64,000 nucleotides of DNA from Flammula alnicola (lineage: Eukaryota > Basidiomycota > Agaricomycetes > Agaricales > Strophariaceae): NCBI GenBank assembly GCA_015499995.1, contig JADNRV010000174.1:43981-107980 (forward strand). The letters are read 5' to 3'. The first letter of the stretch is position 1; the number at the start of each line of letters is the position of its first letter. The translations under genes were made by a program, and so were the position numbers. Shown piece after piece: positions 55,301-64,000 of the stretch. The notes below the pieces were generated by a model. The model did not search any database, was not told where the DNA came from, and was given only the letters and a program-made list of their open reading frames with translations.

Positions 55301-57179
55301 TGTCGCCGGATCATTCAAAGGGCACACAGATTGGGTCAGGTCAGTTGCATTCTCTCTTGAAGGCACCCGCATTGTCTCTGGCTCCGATGATGAAACCATC
55401 CGAGTTTGGGACGCATGCACTGGCAACACCGTCGCTGGACCATTCAAAGGGCACACAAATGCAGTCTGGTCAGTTGCATTCTCTCCCGATGGCACCCGCA
55501 TTGTCTCTGGCTCTGATGATGAAACCATCCGAGTATGGGATGCGCGCACTGGCGACACTGTCGCTGGACCATTCAAAGGGCACACATCTTTAGTCAGATC
55601 AGTTACATTCTCTCCTGACGGCACGCGCATCGCCTCTGGCTCCTATGATCAAACCATCCGAGTATGGGATGCATGCACTGGCGGCACCGTTGCTGGACCA
55701 TTCAAAGGGCACACAGATTGGGTCTCGTCAGTTGCATTCTCTCCTGATGGCATATGCATCGTCTCTGGCTCCTATGATGAAACCATCCGAGTATGGGATG
55801 CACGCACAGGCGACACTGTCGCTGGACCATTCAAAGGGCACACAAATACAGTCTGGTCAGTTGCATTCTCTCTCGATGGCACCCGCATCGTCTCTGGCTC
55901 CGATGATCAAACCATCCGAGTATGGGATGCACGCACTGGCGACACCGTCGCTGGACCATTCAAAGGGCACACACTTGGAGTTGAGTCAGTTACATTCTCT
56001 CCTGACAGCACCCGCATCGTCTCTGGCTCCTATGATCAAACCATCCGAGTATGGGATGCACGCACTGGCAACACCATTGCTGGACCATTCAAAGGGCACA
56101 CAAATTCGGTCTGGTCAGTTGCATTCTCTCCCGACGGCACCCGCATTGTCTCTGGCTCCAGTGATAAAACCATCCAAGTATGGGATGCACACACTGGCAA
56201 CACTATTGCTGGACCATTCAAAGGGCACACATCTTTAGTCAGATCAGTTGCATTCTCTCCTGACGGCATGCGCATCGTCTCCGGCTCCTATGATGAAACC
56301 ATCCGAGTATGGGATGCACGCACTGGCGGTACCGTCGCTGGACCATTCAAAGGGCATGCAGGTTCGGTTAATTCAGTTGCATTCTCTCCCGACGGCGCCC
56401 GCATTGTCTCTGGCTCCGATGATCAAACCATCCGAGTATGGGATGCACGCACAGGCGACACTGTCGCTGGACCATTCAAAGGGCACACAAATTCTGTCTG
56501 GTCAGTTGCATTCTCTCCCAACGGCACCCACATTGTCTCTGGCTCTGACGATAAAACCATCCGAGTATGGGATGCACGCACTGGCAACACCATCACTGGA
56601 CCATTCAAAGGGCACACAGGTTCAGTCAGATCAGTTGCATTCTCTCCTGATGGCACGCGCATCGTCTCTGGCTCTTATCATGAAACCTTCCGAGTATGGG
56701 ATGCACGCACTGGCGACACCGCCGCTGGACCATTCAAAGGGCACGCAGGTTGTGTCAATTCAGTTGCGTTCTCTCCCGATGGCACCCGCATTGTCTCTGG
56801 CTCTTTTGATGAAACCATTCGAGTATGGGATTCACACACTGGCAACACCATTGCTGGACCATTCGAAGGGCACACAGATTCGGTCACGTCAGTTGCATTC
56901 TCTCCCGACGGCACCTGCATCGTCTCTGGCTCCTATGATCAAACCATCCGAATATGGGATGTACACAGTGATATTTTGTCCATGGAAAATTTCACATTCG
57001 AGCAAGATGGATGGATAACTGCTCACAATGTCCTCTTTTTTTGGATATCACCCCACTTTCGTACCCAGCTGCCCTATCCTCGTAACCCACTTGTTATCGG
57101 TCCTGAAGGCACGACTCTCATTGACTATTGCCGCCATCTTTCCATTGGCAAGACATGGCCTGAGTGTTATTTCTCCTAA
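52350..57179 (+). CDS. NACHT-WD40 NLR (STAND) protein
   Basis: Intracellular NLR-type signalling ATPase related to HET-E/HNWD incompatibility proteins. Exons 52350-52842, 52896-53025, 53079-53217, 53268-53315, 53367-54899 and 54954-57179 sum to 4569 nt and stay in frame: 1522 residues. Residues 1-130 hold three Ser/Pro-rich repeats around NRSQDAILSPPHPSSQ. A helical region follows (WKGLETALRLLEKGA.., YRRIKSLFRQLQ, SDVSLRTWQDTRKLRE). NACHT: Walker A GMAGTGKTTIG (about 327), Walker B VVVVIDALDECDD (about 426), sensor-like FFVTSRPEP. Winged-helix/linker region to about 780. Fourteen WD40 repeats from about 858, then a 60-residue tail. Expected to oligomerise with ATP on WD ligand binding. The N-terminal effector is not a domain I recognise (no HET, Patatin or amyloid motif seen). 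No lesions. Confidence 0.92.
55185..56990 (+). repeat. 14 WD40 repeats in 129-bp register
   Basis: Thirteen units start FKGH (or FEGH) at 55314 and every 129 bp to 56862 without a single indel (1548 bp = 12 x 129). A divergent first unit with a short acidic insert precedes them. The consensus runs VAFSPDGTRIVSGS to ETIRVWDARTGDTVAGP. Variation concentrates at the two residues after GHT, the residue after the following Val, the residue after SGS, and the Arg and Asp of DARTGD. Confidence 0.95.
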
Positions 57180-57552
57180 CTAAATACTCCGATGTATTTT
57201 CACTACAGTTTCCATTATGTATCATCACAGTACCTGTGAATCTCGAATACATCCATCAGCGAACCTAAATTTTTCCCATAGTCTACATTGGCGATAAGGC
57301 AGAGCCTGGACTGCCTATACGGCGTCTCGTTTGTCGTACATTTTCCCATCCAGGGAGCCTTTCTAGATCTCGTACGAATGCTCATCTTGGAAAATTCGAA
57401 CCAGAATTATATTGATCCTACAATTGACGGAGTAACGGATTATCATATACATAATTATAAACATACTACTTTACATAGAGTATCATATGTAGTATAAGTA
57501 TGCAAAATGGACGATCGACAAAGCAACGAGAAAGACGAGACGAAGAGGTTAC
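57180..57552. other. convergent 3' region
   Basis: AT-rich gap between the NLR gene and the convergent EF-hand/receiver-like gene. No feature seen. A donor-like GTGAGTAA right after the neighbouring gene's last Asp codon leaves open a further exon here. Confidence 0.4.
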
Positions 57553-58913
57553 TCACGCATCATACTTTCTCCACCTCCCATCATCGACTTTGCCCTCTCC
57601 CATAGCAGAGACGTACGCCTGATACACCGACTCGGAGTGCCCAGAAGCTACCGACCCAGCCATCACATCTTTCTCCACGTACTTCGTCCATTCCATGTTC
57701 GTTCTCGACGTCGAGATAAGAACGGGTGCTTTGAATCCCTGGTCGCGGAGATATCGCAGGAACTCGTGTCCAGCGTCATCGTTAGGCACGGAGATGCCGT
57801 CCTCGTCTTTCTCGTAGCACACCTGTTGACATATGAAACGAATCTTGGCTGGGTCGTCGTTTTGTTTCAAGAAGTCTGGGAGATGAAATGTTCGGATTCA
57901 TAAACTCGATATACCAGGCACATGGAGCAGAGAAATGGGGCCTACCATAATTAGCGGCTATCCAAGCTTTAGCAGAGGAAATAGAAGCTAGTTGGACCAC
58001 AGTTATACCGTAAGTCGTGGCCTCGAAGACTTTGTGGGAATTCGCGTGAACGGCCTCATCAATCCAGATTAATAAAGGCAACGGAGGATCTACGCAGAAA
58101 AAAAATAAGCCAGAGGTGCGTTCAGAAACGGTCAAAGAAATTACCTGCAGAGTATGACCGAATAATATTTTCCATTCTTCCGTTTCTTACAAATTCGAGA
58201 AAAGAGGAGAACTGGATATTTCCGGTGTGGTCTGGGTCCAGGCGGAGAAGAAGGCGTTTGTAGGCGGTTTCGCCCAACTTCTCCCCCGACCACTTCGATA
58301 GAGCTTCTCGAAAGAGACCGATATCCACTGACTCTGGCTGTGAGCCAACAAGTAAGATACGAGGAGAAAAAAGGAAGATTATTGATTCACTAACCTCGCC
58401 TTCAAAATATTTCTGCCAAAATTCCTTCGCTTCGGGGTTTGGAGGAGGCGTAACACTTTCAACATGCTTCTTGAAAGCCTCTGTCACCCCCAACGAAGTT
58501 AGGCTGAGGGCCGGAGAAATGAAGTTGTATCCTTGGACCTCGTCAACGCCTTGGAGGGCAACCATCAGCCTGACGTATTGTTCCATGAGGTGCTTCCGGT
58601 CCACTTTGAGTCTATGAACAAGAAGCCAAGGATTGTAAAGTGAGAGGAGCCGGTGGGAACGCCTGTGGCTCCACATCTCCAGGTGAGAAAGGGTCGACGC
58701 GAGTATTGTTTTGAGTGATAAGAGGGAATGTTGGAGGGTCATGGTGGTGCTCTCGTGGATTACGAGAGGGGCAATGGCGCTGTGGATCTGTTTCGTGGTG
58801 TTGAAAATCTGGACGATGAGCGAGTTTCGTTCATCGTACTCAGCGACAAAGTCCATGACGCATAAGGCGAGACTGTGGACGTCACGAGCGTGGACTTCAT
58901 GGGCGGTATACAT
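57553..58913 (-). CDS. EF-hand plus response-regulator-like domain protein
   Basis: Unusual domain pairing, function unknown. Start 58913. The first exon is helical (VMDFVAEYDERNSLIVQIFN, SLLSLKTILASTLSHLEMWS) and ends EFWQKYFEGE. Exon 2 contains an EF-hand-like loop, DPDHTGNIQFSSF. Exon 3 begins PPLPLLIWIDEAVHANSHK, resembling the acidic first strand of receiver-like domains (ILWVDD..N), followed by YGITVVQLASISSAKAWIA. Exon 4 reads AKIRFICQQVCYEKDEDG, then NDDAGHEFLRYLRDQGFKAP and VLISTSRTNMEWTKYVEKD, like the later strands of that fold. The usual phospho-acceptor Asp after strand 3 seems absent (IRFICQQ). Introns (gttagtga..cacag, gtaatttc..cgtag, gtaggccc..cccag) are clean. Stop at 57553. 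It is convergent with the NLR. A TIR-like fold is the main alternative reading. Confidence 0.6.
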
Positions 58914-59290
58914 ATGTGAAGAGTTTAGGAGTATGTGTGAGCGCTGAGGAGAACGAAGTCGAGCGGGTCAGCGACTCGGATAAGAGGATGAAATCCATGA
59001 CGCACCTATTTCACCGAGATTGAAGAGGCCGTTCCCATGCACGAGGCTCCTTATATTCATCGACAGTACTGTGTCCGACGTGTTCGATAGTGATGCATAA
59101 GCAGGCCGCGCTCCTTATCCATATTATTATCCACATGATGGTTCCATTCCCCCGTATCGAGCCAAGCGCCCTATGGGCGAGTCCAAAACCAAGGACATTT
59201 CACTTGAAAGGAAGCATGAAGAAGAGAACGTTCGACGAGGAGTCGGAACGAAGGTGACAGAAGAACGTCGACCTTTGGCCTAGACAACGG
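58914..59290. other. intergenic between two minus-strand genes
   Basis: Promoter region of the EF-hand gene and 3' flank of the next gene. Nothing else recognised. Confidence 0.4.
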
Positions 59291-59725
59291 CTAGTCCTCT
59301 CTGTAAACAATCATACCAAGTTAGAACGGCGCTCCAAAGGTTAGTCCCATTTATTTAAAGACTTACGAATTGTTGAATCCAAGAACTGATTCCCAATCGC
59401 CATGACCGACAGACGGGCCGTACATATGACCTTCCACAGACCACCCGACTCCCCACGGCGCCCCGTACGAGCTTCGAGAAAGACAGGCAGCTGTTGGATT
59501 AATGGCTCCATTTCTCTAAATTAATCCGTTAAAGGCGGAATGTAAGCTCAGGCTGAAGCAAGTTGCATGGGGTCCTACAAAGGGCCAAGAAATGGACAAG
59601 AATTTTGTGGCAGGCATGTGGGAGCCAAGCGACTGAGGAATTTCTTCGCCACCCACGAGGCATCGGTCCGCAGACTCCGGCCGGTCCGCATCTTCAAACA
59701 TGCAAGCGCGGTGCGGTTGGCTCAT
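59291..59725 (-). CDS. small hypothetical protein, three exons
   Basis: Start 59725: MSQPHRACMFEDADRPESAD to ATKFLSISWPF. Intron gtaggacc..atttag joins RNGAINPTAACLSRSSYGAP, which continues WGVGWSVEGHMYGPSVGHGD and WESVLGFNNS. A second intron (gtaagtct..tttacag) leads to a two-residue last exon and TAG at 59291. The product would be about 100 residues. The Gly/Trp-rich second exon looks like genuine protein, but I do not recognise a family. It is divergent from GUT2 across about 250 bp, so the two may share a promoter region. Confidence 0.45.
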
Positions 59726-59975
59726 GATTTTTCATGTCTTCGCTTCCTTCTCTTTTGCATAGTGGTCTTTGGACACGAAACCTACCACCTAATTCCTCAA
59801 ACCATCAAGAGCTATAATTTCTCAGGAAAAGCTACTTTTTCTTTTACGGTATGTCTAACGCACGTTCACAACACACATGCTTTAGTTCTAACTTTGGAAC
59901 ATAAGCGTCTTTTCTAATATATCTACCGTCCTTCCAAGAGGATTGAACGGTCTTTGACCGCTCGCTCGTACTACG

Positions 59976-62727
59976 ATGGCCATTCTATCCCGGGTCTTCT
60001 CGCGGCGGACGCTGGCGTATGCCACAGGCGGGACGGCACTGTTCGTCGGGGGCGGATACTGGTATCTTAACTCCGGTCCAGCGTACCCTGTGCCTACGAT
60101 GGTGACACGTAGGCCGCCACCGCCATGGACGCCCCCGTCGAGGGCCGAAATGTTGAAGGTGCTCAAGGAATCTGGAGCAATCAAGACACTGACGAAAGGC
60201 ACTCAATCGAGTGAAGGAGAGGAGTTTGATTTGCTGATCGTCGGTGGTGGAGCTACGGGTGCGGGGTGTGCTGTTGACGCTGCCAGTCGTGGGCTCAAGG
60301 TCGCCCTGGTTGAGCGGGATGACTTTAGTGCGGGTGCGTCGCCATCTCTTCTTGTATCATCTGATGACTTATCGCTGGTTCAGGCACATCGTCCAAGTCC
60401 ACGAAACTCGTACACGGAGGAGTTCGCTACCTGCAAAAGGCGGTGTTCGAGTTGGACTACGACCAATACAAGCTCGTGCGAGAATCCCTTCACGAACGCC
60501 GGATATTCCTCCAGACTGCCCCGTACCTCTCCCAGATGTTACCCATCATGCTTCCGATCTACAAATACTGGCAAGTGCCATACTACTTGGTGGGGTGCAA
60601 GATGTACGACTTCCTCGCCGGCAAGGAGAACATGGAAACGTCGTACCTCATGAGCAAAGGCAAGGCACTCGAGACTTTTCCCATGTTGAAGAGCGATGGT
60701 CTCGTCGGCGCTGTGGTTTACTATGATGGTAAGTCGACTCTTTTTTGTGCGATGATATCATTATAATTTTTATCATAGGTCAACATAACGATGCACGGAT
60801 GAACATTGCACTTATAATGAGTGCTGTGAAGCACGGCGCGGTCGTGGCCAACTACTGCGAGGTCACGCAATTGCTCAAGGGCGAGGACGGGAAACTAAAC
60901 GGAGCAAAGGTTAAGGACAATCTCACTGGCCAGGAATTCAACGTACGAGCCAAGGTAAGTTTTATTTTTCCAACTTCATCATCCATCTCCTCATCTCCGC
61001 TCCAAAGGGTATCATTAACGCAACCGGTCCTTTCTCCGATGCACTGCTCACTCTGGATGATCCCAAGCACGACCCCATCGTCCAACCGTCTTCCGGCGTC
61101 CACATCACGCTTCCCAACTACTACTCGCCGCGAAAAATGGGTCTCTTGGACCCAGCCACCTCTGACGGACGCGTCATCTTCTTCCTCCCCTGGCAAGGCA
61201 ATACAATCGCCGGCACCACCGATAGCCCAGCTCGAGTCAGCCGGGACCCCATCGCATCCGAGGAGGACATCCGCTGGGTCCTCGACGAGGTCCGCAACTA
61301 TCTGTCCCCTGATATCAAGGTCCGGCGCGGAGACGTCCTCAGTGCATGGAGTGGTCTCCGGCCTTTGGTTAGAGACCCGAGCGCGGAGAAGACTGAGGGC
61401 CTCGTGCGCAACCACATAATCCACGTTAGCGAGGACGGCCTGCTCACGATCGCGGGTGGTAAATGGACGACATATCGCGCTATGGCGGAGGAGACTATCG
61501 ATAAAGCTGTCGAGACATTCAAGCTTCAGGGAAGGGTGAAGAGTGGGTGTGTTACGGATACCCTTAGATTGGTTGGAAGCGATGGCTGGAGTCGTAATAT
61601 GTTCATCGGCCTTATTCAGACAGTACGCACCATCATCTTCGTTTGCTTGCATATGAAACATTGTGCTGATCTGTGGTCGTGCAGTATGGATTGGAGACGG
61701 ACGTTGCCAGGCACCTATCGGAGAACTATGGCGATCGTGCATGGACAGTATGTTCGCTTGCCGAACCTACAGGCGAATCATGGCCGCTGTACGGCAAACG
61801 ACTAGCCCATCAATATCCTTGTGCGTCCTTATCCTCCCTTTCAAAATCCAAAATTCCAGAACTGACATATTCTCTCTTACTCAGTTATCGACGCAGAGGT
61901 CCGCTACGCCGTCCGGCACGAATACGCCCAAACAGCCATCGACGTCCTCGCGCGGCGCACCCGGCTCTCCTTCCTCAATGCCCGCGCTGCCCTCGACGCC
62001 CTCCCCCGCGTCGTCGACATCATGGCCGACGAGCTCGGGTGGTCCTACGCCGAGCGCCAACGCCAGATCACGAACGCCGTCGCGTTCCTCGGCAGCATGG
62101 GGCTGACGCCAGCGTTCATGGCCGCCGCCAACATCCCCGAGCCGATCCCCAGAGGATGGGCGGAGATGGCGAGGGGAGCACTGTGGAAAGCGGGCGTCGG
62201 TGCTGTGAACATGGTCTTCTTCCGGCAGCCTGCTGCTGCTGCTGCTGAGGGCAGTGAGCACTTTGGCCTTGGCCCTGGACGGTCCAAGTTCGAGGCCGGC
62301 GAAGTGGCTGCGCTGAGGAACGGCTTTGGTGCAAGGGCCAAGGTAGGGGCGGACGGAGTGGAGAAGGTGCAGACGGAGGAGGTGTTGGGTATCTTAAAGG
62401 CCGTACCTGGATATTCGGAGATATCGAAGAAGGAGCTGGACTATGTGCTCGATGAAGCGGGTCTCAAGGGGCAAGCAGAGATAGGCTTTGATGAATTTAT
62501 CGAGGTCAGTTTTTTCTTCTTCTGTAATGGATAAACTCGTGACGCTGAACGTTGTCGCTCTCGCTCTACAGATATCTGGAAATCTAAAGGAAGTCGCGTT
62601 CGCGCCTACACCGAAGAAACACGGAGCCAGACGGCGTATACCTGTGGAGAAGAGCGGTGGTGGGTTTGATGAAATAATACTAGATGTACTTACTATATGT
62701 ATGATGCATAACGGCATTCGCGAATAA
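59976..62727 (+). CDS. GUT2: mitochondrial FAD glycerol-3-phosphate dehydrogenase
   Basis: Inner-membrane enzyme oxidising glycerol-3-phosphate to dihydroxyacetone phosphate and reducing ubiquinone; part of glycerol use and the G3P shuttle. Seven exons (59976-60333, 60384-60728, 60779-60954, 61008-61622, 61685-61820, 61885-62504, 62572-62727) give 801 residues in frame. The N-terminus [20 protein letters not shown] fits a mitochondrial leader plus membrane anchor. FAD motif [20 protein letters not shown]; then [17 protein letters not shown], a G3P dehydrogenase signature; [53 protein letters not shown]; and [16 protein letters not shown]. The C-terminal domain follows, ending in an EF-hand-like segment ([28 protein letters not shown]). 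All signatures intact; high confidence. Confidence 0.95.
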
Positions 62728-63664
62728 TAGAGTTTCAAAAAATCTCCTTCCATAAAATGCTCTGCTGAGATGTCAAGTAAAGGAAAACAGGATAAACGCA
62801 TGGGCTGAATGTGAATCGTGTCATTCCTGTCATACTTATTTGCAAAATTACACCACGGATCATCCAAAATCTCAAAAAAAAAAAAAAAAACAGTCTAAAA
62901 TGACTACCAATCAGATCTTGGATGCAAACTTCATGTGTCAGTTCATAATCAATCCTAACCCTGTGGGCTGGTATGTTTTTTATAGATGGACTCTCCATCA
63001 CCGTCAAACTAAGTACTTGTCACAGATTATCAGCTGAACAAGAGGTAAAGAAAAAAAATTTGCCCTTATTGAGGTTGATTGTAATGTTTTCTGATGTCAG
63101 TTGTATCTTCTTGGAACATTCTACATATGAGGCTATGGTATCTGAGCGCCAAACTGGGGACTTACTGAAAATTGGAGAGATTGGTTTGTAATGTACTAGT
63201 AGTACTTCTCCGTGCGCATGCTTTATTTTGAATTGAGACTTGAAATGGGGTCAAATTATGTAGCATTCAAAAAAAAGATGCTTTGGACATAGTAGTAAAT
63301 TATGCAGATAATATCTTATGAGAAATTTGCATAAGCAAATGCTTTCTAACTTACCTTTGAATATCGAGATTCGAAAAGGCAATTGTCATCGAGACGCGAC
63401 GCGACTGATGGATGATCGATGACATGTGATGCATTGATGTTTGTGGGAATAAATAATGCCTACCACTTCTTGTCATTACACGGTCACCTGTAAGATCTAG
63501 AGACCTTCTCCTAGCTTCTCCTTGTAAGTCTCTAATAATCGAGTTAGAAGAAGTTCATGCTAAGGCTATACCACTTCTCCAGAGCAGCGAAATAGGGGCC
63601 CCTTTTCATCGAATAATTTGTCGATGACAGAAGTATCCGGACTCCCTGGCCCAAAGTCGCGGTC
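62728..63664. other. intergenic; promoter of F-box gene
   Basis: AT-rich with a run of about 16 A near 62874-62890. Short frames only. The promoter of the F-box gene should lie within the last few hundred bases. Confidence 0.4.
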
Positions 63665-64000
63665 ATGTCTTTACCTCCCGAGTTACTCAAGATCATATTC
63701 GAATACGTCCAGCTCCCATTTCTGAATATACGACGTCGCATCAGCGAAATAGACCCAACATCACCCGAGTTTGAATTCCTTGTGGGCCGTGTAACGGCTT
63801 CAACGTCCTTCCCATACTTGCATGCTGGAGTCTGCCAATATTGGAGGGACGTCCTATTATTCGTACCCACCTTCTGGACCACCGCTGTTGTATTTGTTGG
63901 CTCTCCTACCATCTCTGTGAAAGACGCAGCCCCACGTGTCTTCGAGTTATCTCGGAACCACCCTATCGATGTCGCTATTCGCCTGGCCCCCAATGCTCCT
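63665..64000 (+). CDS. F-box protein, cut by window end
   Basis: The frame is open from the ATG at 63665 to the last base. It begins MSLPPELLKIIFEYVQLPFL, the F-box helix pattern (LPPE.L..IF), which binds Skp1 in SCF ubiquitin ligases. After a polar insert, FPYLHAGVCQYWRDVLLFVP and FWTTAVVFVGSP give the second half of the F-box (VC..WR.V....P.LW). The next part, AAPRVFELSRNHPIDVAIRL, is typical of the large Agaricomycete F-box family. A downstream leucine-rich region is expected outside the window. The overlapping minus-strand open frame is a shadow. Confidence 0.8.
   Translation, partial: MSLPPELLKIIFEYVQLPFLNIRRRISEIDPTSPEFEFLVGRVTASTSFPYLHAGVCQYWRDVLLFVPTFWTTAVVFVGSPTISVKDAAPRVFELSRNHPIDVAIRLAPNAP

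Noticed and set aside
55100..57018. Long open frames in other frames and on the minus strand across the WD40 array
   Set aside because: A 129-bp repeat copies any stop-free alternative frame along the array; only the plus frame makes WD40 repeats and splices to the NACHT exon.
63544..63993. 149-codon minus-strand open frame at the right edge
   Set aside because: It is antisense to a clear F-box reading frame on the plus strand.

Overview
The window is nuclear DNA from a filamentous basidiomycete, most likely an Agaricomycete. Genes are split by many introns of about 45-65 nt with GT..AG ends. The gene set is typical of mushroom-forming fungi: an FAD-linked GMC oxidoreductase, a TAP-like secreted hydrolase, an SRPK-like kinase, a NACHT-WD40 NLR, a large-family G-alpha relic, an M35-like metalloprotease and an F-box protein. 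No rRNA gene, confident tRNA gene or CRISPR array was seen.

Layout. 1-11.3 kb: MFS transporter (cut at the left edge), TAP-like hydrolase, an unidentified gene and a GMC oxidoreductase. 11.4-39.5 kb: a repeat-rich block built on an inverted segmental duplication. Each arm carries a one-exon Hsp70-like gene (22498-23757 plus; 35421-36686 minus) beside a degenerate multi-exon Pro/Ser-rich gene-like unit (11.9-14.6 kb minus; 37.1-39.45 kb plus). A third copy of the Pro/Ser-rich unit fills 24.4-28.1 kb. In the first arm the two genes are separated by a 7.5-kb transposon (14703-22219) with three other elements nested inside it. The second arm lacks this transposon. Between the arms lie a broken G-alpha gene and an M35-like protease gene whose last codons are cut off by a 3.2-kb transposon.

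39.5-45.9 kb is gene-poor: a pseudogene, a 616-bp hAT-like MITE and a cluster of tandem repeats. 45.9-52.2 kb holds an intact SRPK-like kinase followed by a pseudogene graveyard (RNR1/GST chimera; HAM1-like gene with a Mutator-like MITE). 52.35-57.18 kb is an intact 1522-residue NLR with 14 WD40 repeats, 13 of them in exact 129-bp register. It converges with a gene joining an EF-hand to a response-regulator-like domain. 59.3-64 kb returns to housekeeping content: a small unknown gene, mitochondrial glycerol-3-phosphate dehydrogenase (GUT2) and the start of an F-box protein gene.

Functional picture. The outer parts are ordinary core metabolism and secretion genes. The middle is a fast-evolving accessory region of duplications, pseudogenes and transposons. 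The strongest candidates for unusual biology are the NLR with its concertedly evolving WD repeats, its convergent EF-hand/receiver-like neighbour, and the duplicated truncated Hsp70-like proteins. Seven DNA transposons could be delimited to the base or nearly so. Their target-site duplications were checked against a sibling inverted-repeat arm or a host reading frame where one existed; otherwise they rest on the duplication and inverted repeats alone.
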